Positions 1 through 9,397 of a stretch of 64,000 nucleotides of DNA are shown here, in pieces. The notes below the pieces were generated by a model. It made no database searches. It saw only the letters and a list, made by a program, of their open reading frames with translations, and was not told where the DNA came from. The stretch covers positions 62,001 through 126,000 of the forward strand of contig JANDJZ010001750.1 of assembly GCA_027943245.1 (NCBI GenBank). Direction: 5' to 3'. Origin of the DNA: Acanthamoeba sp. SK_2022b (taxonomy: Eukaryota > Discosea > Longamoebia > Acanthamoebidae). Within the stretch, counting starts at the first letter, position 1. Every line of letters starts with the position of its first letter. Made by a program: the position numbers and the translations under genes.

Positions 1-416
1 GTGATGGCCGCAGGAGAGCGGCTCAATCCACGCAGCCGCAGGCCGTTCGCCGCATTGCAGTCCAACGCCGTGAGCCACAGCGGCGGAGGAATGCTGGAGG
101 ACAATTGCTGCAGCAACTGCAAATAACGCCGGTTATGTTGGGCGTTATTTGCCTGCCGTTCGGCGCGGGCACTGTGCATCGCTTGCTGCGCACGCTCTTG
201 CTGCTGCTGGCGGGCGAGCGACGTCAATGCCGCCAGCTCCTCACCCAGCATCGCCAGCCGCGCCTGCCGCTGCGTCTGTTGGTGACGCAGTTGGCCGGCG
301 GCCAGGAACAGTGCCAGCAGCAGCGCCGTTACCTGCAACAGCAGCACGCCCAGCCAGAAATAGGCGCGTCGCCGATCGCGGCGCTGGCGCCAGGGCAGAA
401 AGTTAACCTGATACAT
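1..416 (-). CDS. hofN: HofN/PilN-like protein, 3' end cut off by window
   Basis: The reading frame starts at the ATG complementary to 414-416 and runs open off the left edge. It begins MYQVNFLPWRQRRDRRR, followed by one hydrophobic membrane segment at about residues 20-41 and a long Gln/Arg-rich, probably coiled-coil stretch. A short basic N-terminus, one membrane span and a coiled coil are typical of PilN-type pilus assembly proteins. The start overlaps the upstream hofM stop by one base (TGATG), so the two are translationally coupled. In E. coli this operon (hofMNOPQ) next to mrcA is needed for use of DNA as a nutrient; function here is inferred from that. Confidence 0.8.
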   Translation of the reverse strand, partial: MYQVNFLPWRQRRDRRRAYFWLGVLLLQVTALLLALFLAAGQLRHQQTQRQARLAMLGEELAALTSLARQQQQERAQQAMHSARAERQANNAQHNRRYLQLLQQLSSSIPPPLWLTALDCNAANGLRLRGLSRSPAAI

Positions 417-1249
417 CAACGATCCTCCTCGCGCAGCGCCAGACCACCGGCCAACGCGAACGCCGAGGGATGCACGGGCAACGGCGGACGCAGCTGCGTA
501 AAGGCGCTGAGCGGCGACCAGGCCAGGCAGCCGGCGGGCAGGGCTCCCGCCAGCACGCTGCCGGCATAGACAGGCCGATCGTCGCCCGCCGGCGTCTGGG
601 CTTGCAGCGCCCGCAGCGCCTGGGCGCCATCGTCGCCCGGCGCCAGACCAAAGGCGAAGGCGCCATCGGCCGGCGCCACCCACAGCCATTCTCGTTCGAG
701 GCGATGCATCAGCCCCGCGGCGGGCGGCACGCCTGCCGCCGTCGCCATCATCCGCAGCGCGCAGGGGGTGATATCGACCGCCTGCGGATGCAGGCCAGCC
801 TGACGCAGACAAAGCAGCCACTGCTGCAGTTCCTGCCGCCGCGCGGCGGTCAACAGCAGCGCCGCCTCATCCCCCGGTGCGGCGCGATAGTCGAGCGCCA
901 GCGTCTGGCCGTCGAGCGGAAACTGCTTCAAACCGTGGCCGCCGATATACTCGCTGCGTTCCGGCTCGCGCAGCCGCGCATCAGGCCGTGCCATACGCTG
1001 CTGCAACACACGCTGCGCCGGCAGGGCAATGCGTAAGGAAATATGTCGCGGCAGCTGGACGCGCCATTGCCGCAGCGCCCGGATCAGGAATTCGGAAGGT
1101 TCCAGGCAGCCGTCGCGTAAAACTGCCTGCGGCAGCGCCTGCTGCCACCAGTGGCGCAACTGCCAGCCGTTGCGGCGGCGTTGGGCCGCCACCGCCCGCA
1201 CGCAGTCGATTTGTATATCCAGCCCCACCTGCCATGCTTGAGGGAACAT
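416..1249 (-). CDS. hofM: HofM/PilM-like pilus assembly protein
   Basis: This 277-residue protein lies divergent from mrcA, in the same place as E. coli hofM (yrfD). It is weakly conserved but keeps the PilM-like pattern WQVGLDIQ at the N-terminus and a C-terminal Gly-rich end (FALAGGLAL). I chose the ATG at 1249 rather than the in-frame TTG at 1258 because a GGAGG sits about 10 bases before the ATG but only one base before the TTG. PilM proteins are cytoplasmic actin-like partners of PilN; hofN follows with a one-base overlap. The family call rests mostly on position and on pairing with hofN. Confidence 0.75.
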   Translation of the reverse strand: MFPQAWQVGLDIQIDCVRAVAAQRRRNGWQLRHWWQQALPQAVLRDGCLEPSEFLIRALRQWRVQLPRHISLRIALPAQRVLQQRMARPDARLREPERSEYIGGHGLKQFPLDGQTLALDYRAAPGDEAALLLTAARRQELQQWLLCLRQAGLHPQAVDITPCALRMMATAAGVPPAAGLMHRLEREWLWVAPADGAFAFGLAPGDDGAQALRALQAQTPAGDDRPVYAGSVLAGALPAGCLAWSPLSAFTQLRPPLPVHPSAFALAGGLALREEDR

Positions 1250-1370
1250 GTTTCGCAAGCCTCCATAACATCAGATGATAAAAGAACATATCCATGTCGC
1301 AGGCTTGCCTTTATACTACCGCGCGGTTGTTTATAAACTGCCCAAATGACTTAGAAATGGGAAATCTCAG

Positions 1371-3929
1371 GTGAAGTTCGTAAAGTATTTACTAATCCTT
1401 GCAGTATGTTGCATCGTGCTGGGAGCAGCCTCGATTTTCGGCTTGTACAAATATGTCGAGCCACAGCTGCCCGACGTCGCAACGCTGAAAGATGTGCGGC
1501 TGCAAATACCGATGCAGGTTTACAGCGCCGATGGCGAACTGATCGCCCAATACGGCGAGAAGCGCCGCATTCCGCTGAAGCTGGATCAAATTCCACCGGT
1601 GATGGTGCACGCATTCATCGCCACCGAAGACAGCCGCTTCTACGATCACCACGGCGTCGATCCGGTCGGCATCTTCCGCGCCGCCTCCATCGCGCTGGTC
1701 TCCGGCCACGCTTCGCAGGGGGCCAGTACCATTACCCAACAGCTGGCGCGTAACTTCTTCTTAAGCCCGGAACGCACCCTGATGCGTAAAATCAAGGAAG
1801 CCTTCCTGGCTGTGCGCATCGAGCAGATGCTCACCAAGGATGAAATCCTTGAGCTGTATCTGAACAAGATCTATCTGGGTTACCGCGCCTACGGCGTGGG
1901 CGCCGCCGCGCAGGTCTATTTCGGCAAAGACGTCAGCCAGCTGACCCTGAGCGAAATGGCGACCATCGCCGGCCTGCCGAAAGCGCCGTCCACCTTCAAC
2001 CCGCTCTATTCGCACGATCGCGCCGTTGCCCGTCGCAACGTGGTGCTGTCGCGCATGCTGGACGAACACTACATCACGCAGGCGCAGTACGATCAGGCGC
2101 GCGCCGAAGATCTGGTCGCCAACTACCATGCGCCGGAAATCAGCTTCTCCGCGCCATATCTCTCCGAGATGGTGCGTCAGGAGATGATCAAGCGCTACGG
2201 TGAAAATGCCTATACCGACGGTTACAAGGTTTACACCACCGTCACCAAGCGGCTGCAGCTGGCGGCGCAGGAGTCGGTACGCAACAACGTGCTGGCCTAT
2301 GACATGCGCCACGGCTACCGCGGCCCGTCCAACGTGTTGTGGAAAGTCGGCGAAGCGGTCTGGGATCGCAAACAGATTGTTGATTCGCTGAAAAACCTGC
2401 CGAACTACGGCCCGCTGGCGCCGGCGGTGATCACCGCCGCCAACCCGCAGGAAGCGACGGCGATGCTGGCCGACGGCAGCAGCATTGCCCTGCCGATGGC
2501 GACCATGCGCTGGGCGCGCCCATACCGTTCAGACACGCAGCAAGGCCCAACGCCGAAACGCGTCACCGACGTGGTGCAGGCCGGCCAGCAGGTGTGGGTG
2601 CGTAAAGTGAACGAGGCCTGGTGGCTGTCGCAGGTGCCGGACGTCAACTCGGCGCTGGTCTCAATCAACCCGAACGACGGCGCGGTGAAAGCGCTGGTTG
2701 GCGGCTTCGATTTCAACCAGAGCAAGTTCAACCGCGTCACGCAGGCTCTGCGCCAGGTAGGGTCGAACATCAAACCGTTCCTGTACACTGCCGCGATGGA
2801 TAAAGGCCTGACGCTGGCCACCATTCTGAACGACTTGCCGATTACCCGTTGGGATGCCGGCGCCGGCACCGACTGGCGGCCGAAGAACTCGCCGCCGACC
2901 TACGACGGCCCGATTCGCCTGCGGCAGGGACTGGGGCAATCGAAGAACGTGGTGATGGTGCGCGCGATGCGTGCGATGGGCGTCGACTACGCGGCGGAAT
3001 ATCTGCAGCGCTTCGGCTTCCCGGCGCAGAACATCGTGCATACCGAATCGCTGGCGCTGGGCTCCGCCTCCTTCACCCCGATGCAGCTGGTACGCGGCTA
3101 CGCGGTGCTGGCGAACGGCGGTTACCTGGTTGACCCGTACTTCATCACCAAAATTGAAGACGACAACGGCAATACGGTGTTCGAAGCCAAACCGAAAGTG
3201 GTGTGCAGCAGCTGCAACCTGCCGGTGATCTACGGCGACACCCACCGTTCGGCGGTGCTGTCCGACGACAACATCGAAAACGTCGCTACCTCGCAGGAAG
3301 GCAGCAACAGCACGGTGCCGATGCCGCAGCTGGAGCAGGTTACCCCGGCTCAGGTGCAGCAGGACGGCGACCAACAGTATGCGCCGCACGTGATCAGCAC
3401 GCCGCTGGCCTTCCTCATCCACGACGCGCTGAACAGCAACATCTTCGGTGAACCGGGTTGGATGGGCACGGCCTGGCGCGCCGGGCGCGATCTGAAGCGT
3501 CATGACATCGGCGGCAAAACCGGTACCACCAACAGTTCCAAAGACGCCTGGTTCTCCGGCTATGGCCCGGATACCGTGACGTCGGTGTGGATCGGTTTCG
3601 ACGATCACCGCCGCGACCTGGGCCGTTCGACGGTATCCGGCGCCATCCCGGATCAAATTTCCGGCGGTGAAGGCGGAGCCAAGAGCGCCCAGCCGGCGTG
3701 GGACGACTTCATGAAGACCGCGCTGGAAGGCATCCCGGAGCAGAAAGTCACGCCGCCGCCGGGTATCATCAGCGTCACCATCGACAAGAGCAGCGGCAAG
3801 CTCTCTGGCGGTGGCGGCGGTAGCCGCTCCGAGTACTTCATCGAAGGAACTCAGCCGACGGACTACCCATCGCGCGATACCGGCACCACGCTGACCGATC
3901 CGGGCGGTGAAAGCCACGAGCTGTTCTGA
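1371..3929 (+). CDS. mrcA: Penicillin-binding protein 1A (bifunctional transglycosylase/transpeptidase)
   Basis: The 852-residue class A PBP polymerises and cross-links peptidoglycan at the outer face of the inner membrane. A single anchor spans about residues 6-26. The GT51 transglycosylase domain follows, with EDSRFYDHHG near residue 90 and the QGASTITQQ motif. The transpeptidase domain has the nucleophile in S465-N-I-K, an SKN motif in GQSKNVVM, and K716-T-G. The start codon is GTG, as in E. coli, giving MKFVKYLL. A Gly/Ser-rich tail and a C-terminal ELF end the protein. It is followed by a strong terminator. Assignment is certain at family level and very strong for mrcA by synteny. Confidence 0.98.
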   Translation: MKFVKYLLILAVCCIVLGAASIFGLYKYVEPQLPDVATLKDVRLQIPMQVYSADGELIAQYGEKRRIPLKLDQIPPVMVHAFIATEDSRFYDHHGVDPVGIFRAASIALVSGHASQGASTITQQLARNFFLSPERTLMRKIKEAFLAVRIEQMLTKDEILELYLNKIYLGYRAYGVGAAAQVYFGKDVSQLTLSEMATIAGLPKAPSTFNPLYSHDRAVARRNVVLSRMLDEHYITQAQYDQARAEDLVANYHAPEISFSAPYLSEMVRQEMIKRYGENAYTDGYKVYTTVTKRLQLAAQESVRNNVLAYDMRHGYRGPSNVLWKVGEAVWDRKQIVDSLKNLPNYGPLAPAVITAANPQEATAMLADGSSIALPMATMRWARPYRSDTQQGPTPKRVTDVVQAGQQVWVRKVNEAWWLSQVPDVNSALVSINPNDGAVKALVGGFDFNQSKFNRVTQALRQVGSNIKPFLYTAAMDKGLTLATILNDLPITRWDAGAGTDWRPKNSPPTYDGPIRLRQGLGQSKNVVMVRAMRAMGVDYAAEYLQRFGFPAQNIVHTESLALGSASFTPMQLVRGYAVLANGGYLVDPYFITKIEDDNGNTVFEAKPKVVCSSCNLPVIYGDTHRSAVLSDDNIENVATSQEGSNSTVPMPQLEQVTPAQVQQDGDQQYAPHVISTPLAFLIHDALNSNIFGEPGWMGTAWRAGRDLKRHDIGGKTGTTNSSKDAWFSGYGPDTVTSVWIGFDDHRRDLGRSTVSGAIPDQISGGEGGAKSAQPAWDDFMKTALEGIPEQKVTPPPGIISVTIDKSSGKLSGGGGGSRSEYFIEGTQPTDYPSRDTGTTLTDPGGESHELF

Positions 3930-3932
3930 TCG

Positions 3933-3964
3933 AAAAGGGCCAGAGAAATCTGGCCCTTTTTTTG
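3933..3964 (+). terminator. Rho-independent terminator of mrcA
   Basis: The arms AAAAGGGCCAGA and TCTGGCCCTTTT flank a short loop and are followed by further T residues. It sits just after the mrcA stop and before the convergent nudE end. The A-tract on the left arm could let it act for nudE as well. Confidence 0.9.
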
Positions 3965-3980
3965 TTTGGCGCGAAGCGTA

Positions 3981-4535
3981 TCAGCGCGAAGCGCGCAAAA
4001 ATGCCTCTGAGAGGAACAGCGCGCTGACGTTGCGCGCCTCACGAAAATCCGGTTCCGCCAGCAGCGCCATCATGTCGGCGATCGGCCAACGCACCTGCGG
4101 CAGGGGCTCCGGCTCATCCCCTTCCAGGCTCTGCGGATAGAGATCGTGCGCCAGCACGATATTCATTTTGCTGGAAAAGTAAGAGGGCGCCATCGTCAGC
4201 TTGCTGAGAAAATCGAAGCGCTTCGCGCCGTATCCCACCTCTTCCATCAGCTCGCGGTTGGCGGCCTCCAGCACCCCCTCACCGGGATCGATCAGCCCTT
4301 TCGGGAATCCCAGCTCATAGGATTCGGTGCCTACCGCATATTCGCGGATCAGCAGCAGGTCATCGCCAATCACCGGCACGATCATCACCGCTTCGCGATC
4401 CGAAGGACGCATGCGCTCATACACCCGCCGCACACCGTTGCTGAATTCCAAATCGACCGACTCGACGTTGAACAAACGCGAACGCGCGACGGTTTCCACT
4501 TTCAGAATTTTAGGTTTTTGCAGGTGTTTATCCAT
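3981..4535 (-). CDS. nudE: ADP compounds hydrolase NudE (Nudix)
   Basis: The 184-residue Nudix hydrolase of the NudE type cleaves ADP-ribose, NADH and diadenosine polyphosphates. The Nudix box runs from about G80 to G101 (GLIDPGEGVLEAANRELMEE pattern with the REL-EE-G core intact). The chosen ATG at 4535 gives MDKHLQKPKILKVE, matching the family N-terminus, and has a GAGG five bases upstream; a longer reading from 4574 would add 13 residues without family support. It is convergent with mrcA and divergent from igaA, as in E. coli. Confidence 0.95.
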   Translation of the reverse strand: MDKHLQKPKILKVETVARSRLFNVESVDLEFSNGVRRVYERMRPSDREAVMIVPVIGDDLLLIREYAVGTESYELGFPKGLIDPGEGVLEAANRELMEEVGYGAKRFDFLSKLTMAPSYFSSKMNIVLAHDLYPQSLEGDEPEPLPQVRWPIADMMALLAEPDFREARNVSALFLSEAFLRASR

Positions 4536-4980
4536 GATTGCCTCAAAGAGGTTACCCAGGCGCGGACGGGGCAACCGAAATAATGATTGGCGTAACGCAC
4601 GGCTCGTTGGCGCTCAAACGCTGACCAAATTCGATCCTGATCACATTGTGCGTTAAGGGTAAGCTCCGCCGCAACGAGCATGAGCAGTAATTTACTTTCT
4701 TTTAACAAGCGTAGCCAGCGGCGGGCGATTTTCCGTACTGATTCAGCAAACAGCACGCATGAAAATAGGATAATACCGATATCGACGGCAGAGGCCGGTT
4801 GCTAGTATCACGCAGGCAAGAATCAGTGATAAAATGGCCTTGCGTCATGAAGGAATGAGATCCAGAGCGAGAATCTGTTTGTTCCCTCATTAGTTCTGGG
4901 TGCCTCCTGGCGGTTTACTCCGTATAATATTCACCTTTTCATCAGGTTGGCGAAATTCACGGGTGTGAGATGGGGATTGC
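4536..4980. other. Intergenic region between divergent nudE and igaA
   Basis: This 445-bp stretch holds no convincing gene; the short frames in it lack a ribosome site or recognisable sequence. It must carry the nudE and igaA promoters. A TATAAT hexamer at 4923-4928 is a possible igaA -10 element, about 50 bases before the igaA ATG, but no good -35 match precedes it. Confidence 0.5.
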
Positions 4981-7116
4981 ATGAGCACAATAGTGTTGAT
5001 ATTGGCCTTAGTGCTTGTCTGCCTGATTGCCGCCGGCCTGTACCTGTGGTTCAAGGCGCGCAACCCGTCGGCGCTGGCGCACGCGCTGCCGTTTATCAAA
5101 CCTGCCCACCGCAAGCTGACCGACGAAGAGCGTGCTGCGGTCGAGTTCTATCTCAATCAACAAAACAAGCTGAGCAATAAGCTGTTGCCCGGCGGCGGCG
5201 CTACCTTGCCCGCAGCCAAACTGGCGCTCACCCCGCAAAGCGATAACGTTTATCCCGTCACGCACGCCATCACCCGCTATGGGCTGGCCAGCGACGATCC
5301 CAATAAATGGCGCTATTACCTCGATGCCGAAGAGGTGCACCTGCCGCCGTTTTGGGAACCCTATATCACCGCCGACAACCATGTGGAAGTGATCCGTACC
5401 CAGACGCTGCCGCTGGTGATTTCGCTCAACGGGCACTCGCTGAAAGATCATATTCACGACCGGCCGCAACCGCCGGTGGTGAGCGCCGCGCCGACCAAAA
5501 ACGCCTCTATCCGCAAGGAAGAGAGCGAGCATGTCGAGCTGGTCAATATTCGCAAGGAAACGCCGGAAGAGCATGCGCTGAACCGGCCGAACGGCATCCG
5601 TGAAGCCGTCATCATCTCCGCCGCGCTGCTGCTGCTGTTCTTCAGCCTGATAAGCCCGGTGCTGGTGATCCCCTGGATGATTTTCGTGGCGGTGCTGATG
5701 ATCGCCTGGGGATGCTGGAACCTGTTCCGCCGTCCGGCGTCACGCGAGCTGAAAGAGATCCACTGTCTGCGCGGTACGCCGAAGCGCTGGGGCCTGTTCG
5801 GCGAATCCGGCCAGGGGCAGATCAGCAACATTTCACTCGGCATCATCGATCTTATCTACCCGCCGCATTGGCAGCCTTACCTGACGCAGGACCTGGGCAA
5901 GACCACCGATGTGGACGTCTACCTCAATCGGCAGGTGGTGCGCCAGGGGCGCTTCCTCTCGCTGCATGACGAAGTGAAAAACTTCCCGCTGCAGCAGTGG
6001 GGCCGCAACGCGGTGCTGGTCGCCAGCTCGGCGCTGGTGCTGCTGTTGCTGCTGATCTATATCCCGCTCAACCTGCCGCTGACCCTCAGCATGGCCTGGC
6101 TGCAGGGTGCGCAAAAAGTGGAAGTGACCAGCGTTCAGGCGCTGGAAGCCACGCCGCTGCGCATCGGCGACACGCTGAAAGTGCGCGGCAGTGGCATGTG
6201 CTATGTGCCCCCGCCGGCCAATGGGGGCAGCGCCGTCAATTTTGCGCCGTTCGACTGTTCCGGCATCTACTGGAACAACGCCGCCCCACTGCCACAGCCG
6301 GAATCAGAAGTCATAGACAAAGCGACGGCCCTGCTGGCTACGGTCAACAGCCAGCTGCATCCGAGCGGCGCCGATCAGAAGGTCAACCCGCAGTTGGCCA
6401 GCGCCATCGAGAAATCCGGCATGATCCTGTTGGACGACTTCTCTGATATCGTTTTGAAAACACAGGATTTGTGCCAGGCAGAAAGCGACTGCGTGCGGTT
6501 GAAGAACGCCCTGGTCAACCTGGGCAACGCCAAAAACTGGAGCGGCCTGGTGAAACGCGCCAGGTCCGGCGCGCTGCAAGGCGTCAACGTCCTGCTGCGC
6601 CCGGTGAGCGCCGAGTCGCTGGAAAGCCTGACCAAAGTGGCCACATCGTCGTTCATCTTCAATGAAACGCGTTTGGCCGCCGCAGCGCTCAACAGCCCGC
6701 CGCCGGGCGGTTTCCTGATCAGCAGCGACGAAGGCCGCCAGCTGGTCAGCCATCCGCAGCCGTCGGCGCCGCAGAGCGAATACAACGCCCTCGACCAGTG
6801 GAATGAGTTGCAGCGCCTTTCCACTCTGCTGCTGCACACCCCCTTCCAGGCACAGGGCGTGATCACCAGCCTCAGCGTCGACGCCAACGGCACCCGTCAT
6901 GTGGCGCTGCACAGCGAACCGGACATGATCACCCTGTGGCGCTACCTCGGTACCAGTCTGCTGTTGCTGGCGGTCGTCATCAGCCTGGGCTATAACGCCT
7001 GGCGGCTGGTGCAGCGTCGGCGCATCAATCAGCACCGCGTCGCCGATATCCAGCGTTACTACGACAGCTGCTTCAATCCGCAGCTCAATCCGATGTCGAT
7101 GCGGCCGATGGCCTGA
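4981..7116 (+). CDS. igaA: IgaA-family inner-membrane brake on the Rcs phosphorelay
   Basis: The 711-residue protein has the same length as E. coli YrfF/IgaA. Membrane segments are visible at about residues 4-24, two near 205-245, one near 340-360 and one near 655-675, leaving large cytoplasmic parts and a periplasmic domain around 370-650 with paired cysteines (GMCYVPP, FDCSG, LCQAESDC). IgaA holds RcsD inactive and is usually essential unless Rcs is disrupted. It lies upstream of yrfG and hslRO on the same strand as in other Enterobacterales. The gene is intact. Confidence 0.95.
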   Translation: MSTIVLILALVLVCLIAAGLYLWFKARNPSALAHALPFIKPAHRKLTDEERAAVEFYLNQQNKLSNKLLPGGGATLPAAKLALTPQSDNVYPVTHAITRYGLASDDPNKWRYYLDAEEVHLPPFWEPYITADNHVEVIRTQTLPLVISLNGHSLKDHIHDRPQPPVVSAAPTKNASIRKEESEHVELVNIRKETPEEHALNRPNGIREAVIISAALLLLFFSLISPVLVIPWMIFVAVLMIAWGCWNLFRRPASRELKEIHCLRGTPKRWGLFGESGQGQISNISLGIIDLIYPPHWQPYLTQDLGKTTDVDVYLNRQVVRQGRFLSLHDEVKNFPLQQWGRNAVLVASSALVLLLLLIYIPLNLPLTLSMAWLQGAQKVEVTSVQALEATPLRIGDTLKVRGSGMCYVPPPANGGSAVNFAPFDCSGIYWNNAAPLPQPESEVIDKATALLATVNSQLHPSGADQKVNPQLASAIEKSGMILLDDFSDIVLKTQDLCQAESDCVRLKNALVNLGNAKNWSGLVKRARSGALQGVNVLLRPVSAESLESLTKVATSSFIFNETRLAAAALNSPPPGGFLISSDEGRQLVSHPQPSAPQSEYNALDQWNELQRLSTLLLHTPFQAQGVITSLSVDANGTRHVALHSEPDMITLWRYLGTSLLLLAVVISLGYNAWRLVQRRRINQHRVADIQRYYDSCFNPQLNPMSMRPMA

Positions 7117-7214
7117 ACCTGACGCCGGGGCCTCCGCCCTGTCATCTGCTTATGCTACGCTAACGCTATTATTCTCATCTGCGGACCGCCCGTCGGTCCG
7201 CCCGTGGAGTTTTT

Positions 7215-7895
7215 ATGGTTCCCGAGTTTGATTGGCCGCAGATCGATACCGTGCTGCTGGATATGGACGGCACCTTGCTGGATCTGGAGTTCGACAGCCA
7301 CTTTTGGCTCAGCCTGGTGCCGCAGGCGCTGAGCGAAAGGCGCGCCATTCCTTTCGACGAAGCCCGTCATATCATTGAACGGGAGTATCAGGCGGTGCAG
7401 CACACCATGAACTGGTATTGCTTCGATTACTGGAGCGAGCGGTTGGATCTGGATATCTACCGCATGACCAGCGAAGTCGGCAGCCGCGCCCGGCTGCGCG
7501 AAGACACCGAGCCGTTTTTACGGGCGCTGCGCGACGCCGGTCTGCAAACCATTTTGCTGACCAACGCCCATCCGCACAGCCTGGCGGTGAAAATCGAGCA
7601 TACCGGCCTCGATCGGCACCTTGATTTATTGTTTTCCACCCACACATTTGGTTATCCGAAAGAAGATCAGCGTCTGTGGCAGGCGGTGCAACAGCACACC
7701 GGATTCAATCCGCAGCGCACGCTGTTCGTCGACGACGGCGAGCCGATCCTCGACGCGGCGCGCACTTTCGGCATTCGTTACTGCCTGGGCGTGCAAAACC
7801 CGGACTCCAGTACGGCGGAGAAAAGCTTCCAGCGCCATCCGTCGATGCGTGACTACCGCCTGCTGATACCGGCGCTGGCCAAGGGGGAAGCATGA
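7215..7895 (+). CDS. yrfG: GMP/IMP nucleotidase, HAD family
   Basis: The 226-residue haloacid-dehalogenase-like phosphatase has motif I D16-x-D18-G-T-L, motif II LLTNAHP near residue 115, and motif III/IV ending in FVDDGEPILDAA near residue 175. E. coli YrfG dephosphorylates purine 5'-monophosphates. Its stop overlaps the hslR start by four bases (ATGA), so the two are cotranslated. Confidence 0.93.
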   Translation: MVPEFDWPQIDTVLLDMDGTLLDLEFDSHFWLSLVPQALSERRAIPFDEARHIIEREYQAVQHTMNWYCFDYWSERLDLDIYRMTSEVGSRARLREDTEPFLRALRDAGLQTILLTNAHPHSLAVKIEHTGLDRHLDLLFSTHTFGYPKEDQRLWQAVQQHTGFNPQRTLFVDDGEPILDAARTFGIRYCLGVQNPDSSTAEKSFQRHPSMRDYRLLIPALAKGEA

Positions 7896-8299
7896 AGGAA
7901 GAAGTGACGCGCGACGACGCGGTACGGCTGGATAAGTGGCTCTGGGCCGCTCGCTTCTATAAGACCCGTGCGCTGGCACGCGAAATGATCGACGGCGGCA
8001 AGGTGCATTACAACGGCCAGCGCGGCAAGCCGAGCAAGATTGTCGAACTCAACGCCGAGCTCAAGCTGCGGCAAGGCAACGAAGAACGTACGGTAATCGT
8101 GCTGGCGCTGACCAGCCAACGCCGCGGCGCCGGCGAGGCGCAGCAAATGTATCAGGAAACTGAAGCCAGCATCGCCAACCGCGAAAAGATGGCGCTGGCG
8201 CGCAAGATGAACGCGTTGACCATGCCGCATCCGGACCGTCGTCCGGACAAAAAGGAGCGGCGAGACCTGATGAAATTTAAATTTGGTGAGCCGGAATAA
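7892..8299 (+). CDS. hslR: Heat-shock protein 15, ribosome-associated (S4 domain)
   Basis: The 135-residue protein has an S4 RNA-binding domain at about residues 8-60 (VRLDKWLWAARFYKTR, then GGKVHYNGQ) and a basic C-terminal tail rich in Arg and Lys. Hsp15 binds stalled 50S subunits that carry a nascent chain and recycles them. It begins inside the end of yrfG and is followed 25 bases later by hslO, forming a heat-shock pair. Family and orthology are clear. Confidence 0.96.
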   Translation: MKEEVTRDDAVRLDKWLWAARFYKTRALAREMIDGGKVHYNGQRGKPSKIVELNAELKLRQGNEERTVIVLALTSQRRGAGEAQQMYQETEASIANREKMALARKMNALTMPHPDRRPDKKERRDLMKFKFGEPE

Positions 8300-8324
8300 C
8301 CCCTCACCGCAATGAGAGAAGATT

Positions 8325-9203
8325 ATGTCCAACCATGACCAATTGCACCGTTACCTGTTTGAAAACTACGCGGTGCGCGGCGAGCTGGTTACCGTCAGCG
8401 AAACCTATCAGCAGATCCTGAACAACCACGACTACCCGGCGCCGGTACAGAAGCTGCTGGGCGAACTGCTGGTCGCCACCAGTCTGCTGACCGCGACCCT
8501 GAAGTTCGACGGCGACATCACCGTGCAGCTGCAAGGCGACGGCCCGCTGAAGCTGGCGGTGATCAACGGCAACAACCGTCAGGAGATGCGCGGCGTTGCG
8601 CGCACCCAGGCGCCTATCGCCGACGACAGCACCTTGCATCAGATGATCGGCAACGGCGTCATGGTCATCACCATTTCGCCGACGGAAGGCGAGCGCTATC
8701 AGGGCGTGGTCGGTCTGGAAGGTGAAACCCTGGCCGAATGCCTGGAAGCCTACTTCCGCCAGTCCGAGCAGCTGCCAACCCGCCTGTTCATCCGCACCGG
8801 CGAAGCGGAAGGCAACGCCGCGGCGGCCGGTATGCTGCTGCAGGTGCTGCCGGCGCAGGACGGCAACCTCGATGATTTCGATCATCTGGTGCAACTGACC
8901 AACACGGTAAAAAGCGAAGAGCTGTTCGGCCTGCCGGCCAACGAAGTGTTGTACCGCCTGTATCACCAGGAAGAGGTCACCCTGTACGAACCGCAGGACG
9001 TGCAGTTCCGTTGCACCTGTTCGCGCCAGCGTTGCGCCGACGCGCTGCTGACCCTGCCGACCGACGAAGTGGCGGACATGCTGGAGCAGGACGGCAATAT
9101 CGACATGCACTGCGACTACTGTGGCAGCCACTATGTCTTTGACCCGGTTGATGTTGCCGCTTTGTATGCGGGTAACACCGGCGAAAGCGACCAGTTGCAC
9201 TAA
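8325..9203 (+). CDS. hslO: Redox-switched chaperone Hsp33
   Basis: The 292-residue Hsp33 holdase is turned on by oxidation. The zinc-binding redox switch is present as C230-x-C232 and C263-x-x-C266 near the C-terminus. The ribosome site is AGAGAAG before the ATG. It ends the yrfG-hslR-hslO run. E. coli has yhgE between hslO and pckA; here there is no gene between them. Confidence 0.97.
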   Translation: MSNHDQLHRYLFENYAVRGELVTVSETYQQILNNHDYPAPVQKLLGELLVATSLLTATLKFDGDITVQLQGDGPLKLAVINGNNRQEMRGVARTQAPIADDSTLHQMIGNGVMVITISPTEGERYQGVVGLEGETLAECLEAYFRQSEQLPTRLFIRTGEAEGNAAAAGMLLQVLPAQDGNLDDFDHLVQLTNTVKSEELFGLPANEVLYRLYHQEEVTLYEPQDVQFRCTCSRQRCADALLTLPTDEVADMLEQDGNIDMHCDYCGSHYVFDPVDVAALYAGNTGESDQLH

Positions 9204-9216
9204 GTCACACCCCCTC

Positions 9217-9239
9217 GGCGGGCGCGCTCGGCGCCCGCC
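9217..9239 (+). terminator. GC-rich hairpin after hslO, no T-run
   Basis: The arms GGCGGGCGC and GCGCCCGCC form a perfect 9-bp stem around a 5-base loop, 14 bases past the hslO stop. No uridine run follows, so it is either a weak terminator or a 3'-end stabilising hairpin. Confidence 0.55.
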
Positions 9240-9272
9240 AACGCCCGCCGTTTGCACGTTTGCTTTTTTCCG

Positions 9273-9288
9273 TGTGCTATCTCTCAGA
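9273..9288 (+). promoter_or_regulatory. Possible CRP site upstream of pckA
   Basis: The sequence reads TGTGC, six bases, then TCAGA, against TGTGA-N6-TCACA. pckA is catabolite-regulated in E. coli. The match is only moderate. Confidence 0.3.
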
Positions 9289-9397
9289 TCGTAACGAAAT
9301 ACCGCCTAAAACGTTAAATATTTGATACCCATCGCGGTTACGCACCGTTAGATCCCTACAATTGCCGCCAGAAATTCTGTGACCAAGGAGTAGTAAC

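Noticed and set aside
105..569. Plus-strand frames opposite hofN and hofM
   Set aside because: The minus-strand hofM-hofN pair has coupled start and stop codons and family features; the plus frames have none.
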